64,000 bases of DNA. Origin: Talaromyces rugulosus (taxonomy: Eukaryota > Ascomycota > Eurotiomycetes > Eurotiales > Trichocomaceae). Of this stretch, positions 33,188-43,948 are shown one piece after another. The DNA is taken from positions 1,372,001-1,436,000 of the forward strand of contig NC_049564.1 of assembly GCF_013368755.1 (NCBI RefSeq), given 5' to 3'. Position 1 is the stretch's first letter; each line of letters opens with the position of its first letter. The notes under the pieces were generated by a model that was given only the letters and a program-made list of their open reading frames with translations, searched no databases and was not told the origin of the DNA. The position numbers and the translations under genes were made by a program.

Positions 33188-36030
33188 ATGCACGGTTCCA
33201 TAATGAAGACAGGGTTGTCTTCCAATCCACCCAACAACAACAGCTCACCCTCCTTGACCCACGATATCACCAACGCCGTGGCTAGCCCCAGCCCCAGCAA
33301 TCCCGACGGCCACGCGCACAAGCGACGCCGGGTCGCCTTGGCCTGCGGCACATGTCGGTCTCGCAAGTCGCGAGTAAGTTTACTAAGAAAAAAAGAAACG
33401 ATGGGTCTGTGGTATTGACTATCTCCAGTGCGATGGAGCTCGTCCAAAGTGCTCGCTATGCCGCGAGCTGGGCCATGAGTGCGTGTACCAGCAAGTCGGG
33501 AGTTCTCCGAATTTAACGGTAGGCAAAGAGTAAGACATACCCCTTTCAACCAAAATGTAAGGACCATGCTGATTGCATCCATAGATATGTGGCACAATTG
33601 GAGCACCGGATCGAGCAAATTGAGGAATTCTTACGTCCTCTGCGCGAGGGTCGTGCTGAGATTACCCCGGTCAAGTCGTTTCCTTTGCCAGAAGAAAACG
33701 ATCTGTATCAACACAATGGCTTGGCCACAGCAGGCGACCCTGGAAAACTTCCCTCTCATCAAGGGAATCACCATAACGCCAATGAGATGGGCGAAGCGGA
33801 TACTTCCGAGGACCCGATCGATGGAATGGCTGCAATCAGTTTCCAGTATGAACAAGATGCTGGGTTTTTCGGTATGCCTTTTTTTGTGGGAAAAAATTGG
33901 AAACGAAAATTGACTGTTCCAAGGACCGTCATCGAACATTGCATTCATGCGGCACATTTCAAAAGCCATTAGTCAAGCAACCTACCGCAACCCTTCCCTG
34001 CTTTCTGTTCCTTCTAATGACAAACATGGAAGTGGAATGGCAAATCCCTCTCCAGCACATGCACATACAGAGAAGACCCCCCACATGAAAAATTCTCGTG
34101 GAGTGAACATATACGCCCTGCCTTCCGAGGAGCAGTCTTGGGATCTTATCGAGAAATACTTTTCAAAGACCGGCCAGCTCCTTCCCTTCATTCACGAGCA
34201 ATCAGTCCGCGAGACATATTTCCAAATGAAGAGAAACGATTCCACCAAAGTGCGGAGAACATGGCTGGGCCTGCTCAACATTATTTTCGCTATTGCTATG
34301 AGTCTTTGTACCGATAGCGATATGCCAGCCCAGCAACGAATCGACCAATCCGATGTTTTTTACCAGCGTGCAAACGCTCTGTGTGACCGGGAATCAAGAC
34401 GAAATATCAGCCTTGAGATGGGTAAGGGCGTTGGGTTACTTGGAATTGTCTGATGTTGCTGACTCCCGTTCCAGTGCAATATCTGCTCATCCTAGGACAG
34501 TATCTCCAAGGGACTCAGAAATCCGTTCAGGCTTGGACAACCCATGGTCTCGCCATTACTGCTGCCTTTCAACTCGGTATTCATTCTCCTGAGGCCAACA
34601 AGGCATTTCCTGCCTTGGAGTGTGAAATCCGCAAACGGACGTGGTTCGGGTGTGTGCTCTTAGACAGGTATTTGCAACCTTTCTTCTTCTTTTCTCACAA
34701 GAGTCTAACCAAAGTAGAACACTGAGCATGACCTTTGGTCGACCATGCATTATACCCCAGTCTTATGTCAGATTGGACATGCCTTCCCATGAAATGCAGG
34801 TACTCGGGCGGATACCTCAGCCGGAGACTCGTGCGCATCGAGATGGTTGCTTTTTCAATGCTGCCGTGTAAGTCATTCTCCGCACCATTTTGATTCATTT
34901 GTATTGATAATATGTAGCCAACTCTATGTTGTCATGTACAACGTCATCGACACCAGCTACGACCAGAACTTAGGCTTCAGCACATCCGAAACCAGCTACG
35001 ATATTGTGTCAAAAGTGCTTGAAGGGGACCGTCAGCTAGAAGAATGGCGACACGGACTGGTACCGTCATTGGGACTTCATGTCCTTCAAAAACCGTTGAC
35101 GGCAAGGGATATTGATCTCATGACAGTAGACAGTGTCATATTCCAGCGATTCAACATTGTTCTTTCGCTGCGCTTTCACAATCTGCGGATCCTTCTTCAC
35201 CGCAAGTTTCTGGAGAAATTTCTGGATAAGGGCGGCATGGCTGGGTCGGAAGTGAAGTTTCCGCAGCAAGTCGGTGTGAACAGTGTTCACAACTGTGTCG
35301 AATCGGCCATTGTCATTATATCAACAGTACACACAGTGGCTACTACCACCGGATGGCACCGCGGTCTTCTCGGGGCCTGGAATTATTCTTTATACTACAG
35401 TAAGACGCTCCTCCTTCTTGAATGTTCATTTGCACTGGGTATTTTCTTTAACGCAAAACAGCCTTCAACGCCGGCCTGGTCATCTTCGGTGCGCTCTTGG
35501 TGTCGTCTAGAGAAAGCCCAAAGAATCCCAGTTTATGGGAGCCCGTCGAACGATCGAGACCGTATCTAGACCTGGCTGCGGATGCGCTCCGGCAGTTGGA
35601 TAGTGGAAATCGTGTTATCGAGCGATGTGTTGAGTATCTCTCACAGCTCGCTCTAGCTCTAGCTGCTCTAGGTAGGTTTCTTCCTCTATTTGCGTACTCT
35701 CTGGTCGTTTTTCTAAGCTAATATATACAAGATTCCAATCCAACGCCAGGAAACATCCCGATTACTACCCTGACTAGCACCAATGCCTCGACATACCCAG
35801 ATACCATCGTCCCGCCATCAACCCACATGGTTCCATTCAACGGCCACCCCCAATTCTCGCTAAGCCAGTCGCCTGTGAGCGTCGATCTGGGCGAGTTCAT
35901 GATCGATAGTGATTTGGATTATCTAGGAAAAGTGTTTTTTGATTTGAGTCACAACAACAACAACAATACTAATAGTGACAATCGAGCGTCGGCTGTTTAT
36001 CAGCAGCCATCAGGTTTGTATCGAGGTTGA
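33188..36030 (+). CDS. Zn(II)2Cys6 transcription factor with fungal-specific TF domain
   Basis: An 801-residue regulator in nine exons: 33188-33373, 33429-33529, 33585-33871, 33924-34421, 34475-34667, 34718-34867, 34918-35399, 35462-35671, 35732-36030. The binuclear zinc cluster is split by intron 1: ALACGTCRSRKSR then CDGARPKCSLCRELGHEC, the six-cysteine pattern. A coiled-coil linker follows (YVAQLEHRIEQIEEFLRPL). The PF04082-type middle domain spans about 200-480 (SWDLIEKYFSKTGQLLPFIH, TWFGCVLLDRTLSMTFGRP). An asparagine run lies near the C-terminus. Start may be 33188 (MHGSIMKTG) or 33203. The last intron has two in-frame acceptors (before 35732 or 35750). It probably governs the nearby monooxygenase/hydrolase pair, judged from a shared 13-bp site. 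Confidence 0.88.
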
Positions 36031-36180
36031 GAAATGTATATTAGTGTATGATGAACCAAATGGATACCAATACTGGCATATCTTATCTAATTATGTAATA
36101 ACACATTGAAAAACCGAGCTTTAGTTGGTGATATTGAACACAACCTTGAACTGCTAATTAACTGATATAAATGCGGCTAT

Positions 36181-37347
36181 TTAAACCCTTTTCACCACTA
36201 CAGCTCGAGCACCATCATCACAATCACTTGAAGTATCATAGCCACTCCAGATATATATCGACAAATTTTCGTTTCCCTCGCTCTTTGCAAAAATGACTCT
36301 TGCCATGTCCACGATCCGCTGTGCTTGTGCAACGTCACCACACTCAAAAACCACAAGCTTCACGTCGAGTTTGCGAGCCAAATACAATAACCGGGGATAA
36401 AAAACGTCCTCGCGGGGTACATTTTTCAGGCCTAAACTTTCCTCCCATAAACTGCGATCTTTGATGACAGGTGGAACTAGTGCTTGCATTGGCTCGTACT
36501 TACGAACACTCCGAGACGTTTTGCCGCCGATCAGATCAGACGGAGATATGTATGGAGGGTTGGATATGAGGACATCCCAGGTGGATTGACCACGTGTCAA
36601 AGTAGTAGTATCTGTTGATGCTCTGTTCGGAGCATTGTTTATTGACAATAGACCGCCAGGGGTGTCAAGTTCATCAAATATATCAAATCTTCGAAAGGTT
36701 ATTTCTGTTTCGGCTCTAGGAGCCAATAAACCTCCGTCGATGTTATGTGTCTTGTTCTTGAGGGCGAGATTCAAGGCTTGCGGGCTCACATCAAGGCCAG
36801 CTATTGTGAGATTTCCGACATGAGGCGCAAGAAGCGAGTGCAGCAACAGAGAAATACAGCCGCTTCCGCTGCATACATCCAGGATCCGTAGGGTTTTAGA
36901 GTCCAGCCTCTTCGCATTCAGGCCCTCGAGTATCAAATCTTTCGCATGGATTGTATAGAGTTCTGTTTCGACACTATGTCACAAAAAAAGTAAAATTAGC
37001 TGATTGCAATAATGAAGAAGTGGTATCTCGTAGACAAACCGTGGTATAAGAACCCCTTTCTCACAAAGAATTTCCAATTCGCCAAAAGGCTGATCACCTA
37101 GAATGTATTGCAGCGGTCTCCCCCTGCTTCGCAGCGCACACATTTTCCGGAGCGCTAACTGCCATGATAATCTGGCCTCAATCGGAGAGGCATTGTTATT
37201 ATTCTTCGACGCCTTGATAGCTCCTTCACGAAGCCATCGCAATTCGTTCCGCGCAGATTCGAGGGTCCGGCATTCTTTCAGCAGGCTGGGGAGCAGAGGG
37301 TTTTCTCGATAAGACTTGAGGATCAAAGACGTGGGTATCCTTGGCAT
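36181..37347 (-). CDS. mtq1: HemK/Mtq1-type release-factor glutamine N5-methyltransferase, mitochondrial
   Basis: A 366-residue S-adenosylmethionine-dependent methyltransferase that modifies the GGQ glutamine of the mitochondrial release factor (family role). Exons 37347-37040 and 36973-36181. The SAM motif is ILDVCSGSGCISLLLH, and the signature NPPY appears in DVLISNPPYISPSDL. The N-terminal helical domain ends RPLQYILGDQPFGELEILCE, then the pre-core segment VLIPRVETELY that positions the substrate. The start faces the zinc-knuckle gene, with only 43 bp between ATGs. The tail KRV is past the usual family end. Confidence 0.92.
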
Positions 37348-37390
37348 TGAGTTTTAGAAAATGAGAGTTGCAGTATGTTGGCCTTTCTTC

Positions 37391-37899
37391 ATGGAGAGAC
37401 GCGACATTGAATTTAAGGATGTTGATGAAATTAGACGCGCCAAGCAATGCGGCCCGCCCCGATTCACGGAAGCAATCACGCGTGTTAAAGTACGACATCC
37501 TAGTGAAAAATGGCCACGTAGAATATTTGATTTTGATAAGGAATTACCTTACATGTGCGAGACAAATGTCCCATTTCACCATGCTCGTGGTGCCACAGCG
37601 ACAACCACGTACTCTCTATTTGCCCAACGTGTCCGCTATGCGTAAACTACGAAGAGAGGGGGCATACCTGGTCAAAATGCAAACTCCCACGAAAGCGCAA
37701 AGTGCTCTGCAGAGCATGTGGAAGTGAGGAGCATGAGCGAAGCAGATGTCCGACTTCATCGTGCTCCTGGTGCGCAAGTGAAACCCACACACTCCCAAAT
37801 TGCAAGGGATGGACAAAATGCAAAACCTGCAACGAAAGGGGGCATGAATGGAGATCTTGCAATCTTCCGCCGAGACAAGACAATCCCATCATCAATTAG
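37391..37899 (+). CDS. CCHC zinc-knuckle protein
   Basis: Proposed 149-residue protein from exons 37391-37481 and 37541-37899 (59-bp intron). The second exon encodes four zinc-knuckle-like units: CSWCHSDNHVLSIC (with CPLCVNYEERGHTWSKC overlapping), CRACGSEEHERSRC, CSWCASETHTLPNC and CKTCNERGHEWRSC. Such arrays bind RNA or single-stranded nucleic acid and occur in mRNA-processing factors and in retrotransposon Gag. There is no retroelement sequence nearby, so a small cellular protein is favoured. The first exon and the donor GTGTTA are inferred; the zinc-knuckle exon itself is firm. The 43-bp gap to the mtq1 start is unusually short. Confidence 0.6.
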
Positions 37900-37989
37900 C
37901 ATTTGGCACTGCGTGCACAACGCAACCTACAACCATCCCCTCCTTCCTCGATGGGGTTCCCAAACCTCTCAAACGCAATTCTCCGTCTG

Positions 37990-38135
37990 ACCCGTGAACT
38001 CTGGAGGGGGAATGACCCTAGACTAGGTCATATTCCATACAAGGGAGTTATCAACTCATGTGGAGGTCAAGTATTGTTACATGTATGGAGTCTTACACAA
38101 TCGATCATCTAGAAGCTAGTGGAGATATCAGATGA
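37990..38135 (+). pseudogene. degraded copy of the 31.9-kb segment
   Basis: Frame ending SYTIDHLEASGDIR-stop at 38133 matches SYAIDHLEASGDI at 31928-31966. Within about 40 aligned bases most differences are transitions, mainly C to T or G to A in this copy. Nothing upstream forms a usable start. Confidence 0.5.
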
Positions 38136-38185
38136 TGATATCTGCCTCAGGCCAACGTACTATCACGTGCAAGGGAACAATGAAA

Positions 38186-40176
38186 ATGGCTTCTCTAAGC
38201 GAACCTCACACAAATCCAATAACAATCCTTCAGACAGCCAATTCAGTTCTTGTCAAGCTATCAAATAACACCTAGAGGTCTACCCCAAACCTAATCCTTG
38301 ACCTGTCAACCTATATCGACAATATCAAATCTGATATTGTTCGAAATGAAATACCATTTTGCTCTCTAATAGCCTACGCTATGGAGATGGTGAGGAAAAT
38401 ATTGTGTATCTCTGTCGACCGCCCAATCCGAGATTTAGAGGCCAAAGGATTGAAATAACCATGTACGCTCTATTTCTTTGTATATAAACTTTTGAAGGAC
38501 CTCACTGACTAGCATTACTAGACTGAGAAGAATATTCGCAACACAATGCGAACACTGGCTATCTCGATATGGTGCTCGATGACCGTGATCACGATTATGC
38601 ACGGTTTTATGTTGGTCAGGCTCGAGACTCCAAACGGAGAGTAAAGCAACACATGAGAGCAATAAACAACGGGAAAAATGACACGCTACACTACCATATC
38701 ATATCGAATGAAATGGCCATAGAAAAGCACATTTTATCTGTCTCTGGACCTTGAACATACCAGAAGGAGTCTCCCAAGAAAGCCAAAATATTCTTAGCAA
38801 TATTATCGAGGCAAATATTCACAAGAGCCAAAATGGAGCGAGACTTTATGAGACGATGACAATCTCAACTTTGCATCTTGAAATACAAGGTTGGCTGTAT
38901 TCCAAAGATTTCAAAACAGGGGAATCTTCGGAGCCTAGAAGAGTTGGGAGATACCTTGATTTCTGGTATATTGGTACTCTTATATGCCATGCTGAGGTGT
39001 CCATCAAAATACAAATACAAGTGGCCAAAAGGTCAAACACCCCCAAAAGAGCGGTCGAATGTTTGGACCAAAGAAAAACTTGCTTGGCCAAAGCTTTGTA
39101 GAACAAAAGGAATACTCGCCAAGAAGTCATCGCTGGTGGTGTATTGAATGCAGTTTTCGATTTGGCATCGAATACGATGGAAGAAACGCCATATAACATT
39201 ACAACTTGGATGGAAGACGCTTCTGAAGACGTTGCTGAAGACGTTGTCATGGCTGATACTGGATCTAATCAAGTATTCAGCCCCGCAAAGACAATGGAAA
39301 AGGTCCCGTCGAACATTACAGCTGAGATAGAAGACATCGTCATGGTAGATGCTCAATCCATGACACAGGCGATGAAGACTTCTATTTATCCGATGGCATA
39401 TTCACCAGCATTGAGGATGGAAGCCAGATTCTTCAGGAAGCTGCGGATAAGCCTGATGAAGTAGAAGATGTCGAAGACAATACCGAGATCGAGTTTCAAG
39501 TCGTGGGAAGTTTCACTGCTGTGGGAATGGTCGAAAAGACGAAGAAGAATTCACTATAACGGAATGGCACAGGCTTGGGTCGCCTGATCCACATCCTGGG
39601 AAGACTCTTTCTCTCTCTCTCAAGGAAATAGCAACCCAGATGGGTTTCTTTTCTGGTGGGAAGAACAGGTGTGGCTGGAATAGCAAGGAACAATATGTCG
39701 CTGTCAAAGTCAACCAAACTTTACTGAAGGTGCCTACTTCCATTTCCCAGATCTATAATACTTCCGAAGACATATTTCACATCATTTACCTTGAGATCAA
39801 ATTTCATAGTCAGAGTCATCCCTATGAATATGCAAGGCTGGCTTCTAATGAGCTGCTCGGCTTGCTTTTCATGTTGTCATAAACTGTTGACAGCTGCACC
39901 AAAAGACTTTTCGTCTCTTAGGCATTCAATCTATGGTTTATCACAGGCGCCAGCATACACACTAGGGATGGGAAGGCCGTTGAATATTATCCATCTTCGT
40001 CGTTAGATAAGGCTCTAATGAGGGCAAATAATACCATTGATTGGATGGACGAAGAACCCCAGGAAGAAATCGACACTCGGCCTAATAGGGCTGTCGTTGT
40101 TTCCTTTACGTTGCCTGTTTATATGCAGCCATTTAGATATGGAGGATATACCAGGCTAGACCAATGCCGAAAATAA
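38186..40176 (+). pseudogene. decayed GIY-YIG-domain gene
   Basis: A broken gene readable in pieces. Segment 1 (from the ATG at 38186, MASLSEPHTNPITILQTANS) is interrupted by TAG at 38273, continues in the same frame through STYIDNIKSDIVRNEIPFC, and ends at TAA 38456. Segment 2 encodes a GIY-YIG-like core, ARFYVGQARDSKRRVKQHMR, then DTLHYHIISN. A five-base duplication (GAAAT, about 38706-38715) then throws the frame, and GHRKAHFICLWTLNIPEG follows. Later pieces include EFTITEWHRLGSPDPHPGKT, FFSGGKNRCGWNSKEQYVAV and, ending at 40176, LPVYMQPFRYGGYTRLDQC. Both early stops are CAG/CAA-to-TAG/TAA type. GIY-YIG nucleases occur in mobile and repair contexts; the original role is unknown. Confidence 0.6.
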
Positions 40177-40407
40177 ATGAAAAGAGTGAAGAATACTAGC
40201 AATATTTAGTTAGACCTAATTGACATGTTCCAGCTGTCTTAAATATTCTGCCATGTGTATTTACCGGTATCAGTACAGAGAGGAATGCTTTTAATAAGCG
40301 GCAGAATCCCTAAAAGGCGGTGTGCGGAAAGGCGCCTTTTTCGGGCGAGTCGACATTATTTGTTACCCCTACGATCGTCGACTTATATGCCCCCCCAATT
40401 GCCCAGT

Positions 40408-41474
40408 ATGCTGGCCAAAAACCTATTGCGGCCCTCTGGGAGGTCGTTGCAGGTAATACTGACTCGCTCTACAAATATATAGTAGACCTCTGACCGCTAT
40501 AGGCCGCATTGTTCACCCGATCATTCGCAACACAGGCGCCGCCGCCCTCAGAACCTTCAACAACAAAAACGACGGTTGACAAGAAAGAGGGAAAGGCCGC
40601 AAAACCACCGTGAGCTCATTTTTCGCTTTATTTTTCAAAATGAAATTTAGTGCTAACAGTCGCGAAAGACCATCCACCGCCACCACTAAACAACCTAAAG
40701 AAGGTGAACAAGAGAAGGAAGCAGAGCCGGTCAAGCCATGGTAATTTGCCAAAAGTCTTTTTATTGAAAAATATTCTGTTGTATTTGCTGACATGTATTC
40801 TCTTCCACAGGCCGCTACGATTAGATGACACCGGCGAGAAATTTCGTCTCCCACGAAGCGTTCAAGCATTATACCTACGACCACTCAGAAGGACGGCAGA
40901 ACACGGTCTTCCCGTTTGCGATCTTCAGCTTCGGTCTTACAGTGTGCGCAACCTGGAATTTTTTGCAGATTTTGCTATCCGGGCTGCATATTATCTAAAA
41001 CTTCCTGTCTCCGGCCCCGTTCCGCTCCCACGCATTGTCGAACGTTGGACTGTGCCTCGCAGCAATTTCATTCACAAGAAAAGCCAGGAGAACTTTGAAC
41101 GAATTACATTACGCCGGCTTATACAGATCAAGGATGGCCATCAAGATAGTGTCCAGTTGTGGCTGGCATTTCTCCGAAGGCACGCATTTTACGGTGTGGG
41201 AATGAAAGCCAATGTTTGGGACTTTGATGATCTCGGTAATTCAAACCAACATTCCAAGAATCTAGATTCATATTTGCTAATCGATATTCATGTGATAGAT
41301 GTTGCTGGTGGTCTGGACGCCGCTGTCGAAGATGTGAACAAGACGCTCGAACCATACTTTGCGCAATTTGGGCAGCGCAAGGGTGCTAAAGAAAGCCAAT
41401 CGGTCGGAAGCTATCTCGACAGCGAACGGTTTGCGAATCTTCAGAGTCCACTCAATGAAGTTCGTAAAGGATAA
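40408..41474 (+). CDS. rsm10: mitochondrial small-subunit ribosomal protein uS10m (Rsm10)
   Basis: A 280-residue mitoribosomal protein. Exons 40408-40452, 40503-40609, 40651-40740, 40811-41235, 41299-41474 sum to 281 codons. The start MLAKNLLRPSGRSLQ joined to AALFTRSFATQ is an arginine-rich mitochondrial presequence, which the single-frame reading hides. The uS10 domain contains PLPRIVERWTVPRSNFIHKK, SQENFERITLRRLIQIKDG and FYGVGMKANVWDFDDLD, followed by the fungal C-terminal extension VAGGLDAAVEDVNKTLEPY. The third intron is only 41 bp (40610-40650), and intron 41236-41298 is 63 bp with no stop. Confidence 0.92.
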
Positions 41475-41760
41475 GAAGCTCTGGATGGAATTGCAGTTCA
41501 GCACCTTTTTTGTTTTTGTTTTTGTAACATATGTGTATATATACTGTGTCCTGGACTTTTTGAATCAATTCAATCAAAAGATAATATAAGATTGAAACAT
41601 TTCCATACTAGTACTTTCAGTTCCAGATAGACCGTTCAAAATTTGTATGGCAAGCCTTGAATTTATAGTCAGGCACGGTATTCACGTGACATGTAATGTA
41701 CCGGACATGTGAAAACCATGGCTCTTCATCTTCCGCGACCACGCTCACTAGACGACCACG

Positions 41761-43176
41761 ATGCGTTGTCATCCAGCTGTGAAAGCTAACAGAATTCTCC
41801 GGCATCCCTTTCGACCGGTTTCCAAGCTTTCCGGATCTTTCCTACCACACCGAAATCTCCAGACATCGGCCGCAGCCTCCTCGTCATCACAACAACAGAT
41901 TATTTTCTCCGGGATACAACCAACGGGGATTCCGCACCTAGGGAATTATTTGGGCGCTTTACGTGAATGGGTCCGATTACAAAATGAGTCCACGGGGGAT
42001 AGGAAATTGATATTCTCGGTTGTCGACCTACATGCCTTGACGGTACCCCAAGAGGCTTCTCAGCTTCGCCAATGGAGGAGGGAAATATTCGCGGTGCTTC
42101 TGGCAATTGGACTAGATCCGAAGCGCTCCACGTTATTTTTTCAGTCTGCTGTACGCACCTCGTTGGACTCAGTTGTTGCCTGGGGGGTGCTATGCGACTA
42201 TGTTTCTCTAACACACAAGTACAGGTCCCGGCGCATGCAGAGCTGATGTGGATTTTGAGTACAGTAGCTTCTATGGGCTATCTCTCCCGTATGACTCAAT
42301 GGAAAGTATGTTATTTTTTAATAAAAAAAATCTCAATCTGTTTATTTTGTGCATTGGCCACTGACATCTTGTCTAGAGTAAACTACAGCTACCAGAGGAC
42401 GTCAGTTTAGATGATACAAACGCGACGTCTAAGCTGAGATTGGGTCTCTTTTCCTATCCAGTTCTCCAAGCAGCAGACATTCTAGTCCATAGGTTAGTGC
42501 CTTCTACGAGTTCATACAATGCCGTTGCTAACTGGTCAGAGCAACTCATGTCCCTGTTGGAGATGATCAAAAACAGCATATCGAGTTCACGCGATACACC
42601 GCAAACAGCTTCAACCACCTTTTCGGGCCGATATTTCCGGCGCCCGAGGGTTTGATTTGTACGTGAAACCCGCCTGGCTCATGCGAATAGTTGTTGACTG
42701 CTGACACTTCTCGCTTAACAGCGCCTGCGAAGCGTGTCATGTCCCTCAAGAGTCCTCTCCGCAAGATGTCCAAATCGGACGCTGACCCCAGATCCAGAAT
42801 TCTCCTCACGGATTCGGGCGAAGACATACATAAGAAGATCAAACAGGCGCTGACGGACTCGGAACCGAACATCACCTACGATCCGGACAATCGGCCGGGC
42901 GTTTCCAATCTAATCGAGATCCTCGGCCATTTTGATTCGAGTGGGAAAACATGTACCGAGTTGGCGGATGAACTGAGATCGACCAGCATGAAGTCGTTAA
43001 AGTCAGTTGTTGCCACAACAATCGACGCCCATCTCCGGGACATCCGCGAGCGGTACTTTGAGATCATCGGTAAAGAAGCTGGTTATCTTGAAGGCGTGGC
43101 AGAAGAAGGCGCTCGCCAGGCACGCGCCAACGCGGACATAACCATGGGAGCGGTCCGCTCTGCCTTGGGTTTGTAA
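41761..43176 (+). CDS. msw1: mitochondrial tryptophanyl-tRNA synthetase
   Basis: A 386-residue class I aminoacyl-tRNA synthetase charging mitochondrial tRNA-Trp. Exons 41761-42150, 42225-42305, 42377-42492, 42540-42658, 42722-43176. The N-terminus [20 protein letters not shown] is a presequence. The HIGH-type motif is PHLGNYLGA after [12 protein letters not shown], and the KMSKS loop is intact at [31 protein letters not shown] and [15 protein letters not shown] are the bacterial-type TrpRS core. Length and organisation agree with bacterial and mitochondrial TrpRS. Confidence 0.95.
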
Positions 43177-43948
43177 TATATAACAGAGTGGGTGCGTGTG
43201 GGTGTACGTGTACGTGTACGAATAGAGACTGTCCTGTGCTGGACCAAAGTGTAATTTAGTAGGAGGAAAGAAACTAGAGACTCTTTTTCTTTGTTTCTTT
43301 TTTCTGTCAAACCGAGCAGTGGTGCTCTCGGCCGCGCCAGTCCGAAAGCGTCTAGCGCCGATGCCGAGGCGTAGCCTCGTCGTCAGCTCACACGTCATCG
43401 TCAACGAGGCCGTAAACCGCCTTCAAAGCTTTGCAAAGTTGCCGACTACAGCGACAAGTTGCTAACGAGTTGGCGGGCGCAACTCATCGCGTGATGATGG
43501 GCCATCCTTCCACAAAAAAAAAAAAAAAAACACGTTGGGGCGAACCACAACGGTTCCTGTTATCCGCCGAGACGGCCAGTCTGCCTTTAATCCTCTAGCG
43601 CGACGATCATACGCGGCTTCTGGCCTCGTAGTGACTCTAGTGAGGCATTGGCAGCCCCAACCCACGCCTATTTGTGGGCTGTACAGCATACTAGGCCATT
43701 GTTGGCCCCAGTGTGGACTCCTGTGGAGTCTTGACTCTTAAGCTTACGGCTGAAGTCGCACTTCATGACGAGTGCTCCCACTGCGGCTCAGCAGATGGAC
43801 GGGGCAGTATTTCCTGCCAGCGTCGCCAACGGTCTACGCTGCTCATGGGGGCAGCCTCTTTTATAAGGGTGTGAACACGTCTCGTCTCCTCTATCAAACG
43901 TTCGGAAATCGCTGCTGGACGATCGCCTTGTCGATACGCGCACAAGCA
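43177..43948. other. intergenic between msw1 and the aspartyl protease gene
   Basis: 772 bp. Holds a GTGT/ACGTGT-type repeat at 43190-43220, an A-run at 43516-43531 and protease promoter sequence. No gene recognised. Confidence 0.6.

Noticed and set aside
33052..33618. 188-codon minus-strand ORF
   Set aside because: Overlaps the zinc-cluster exons of the Zn2Cys6 gene; no similarity of its own.
37555..37899. Zinc-knuckle array as part of a retrotransposon Gag
   Set aside because: No reverse transcriptase, integrase, protease or LTR sequence is visible nearby.
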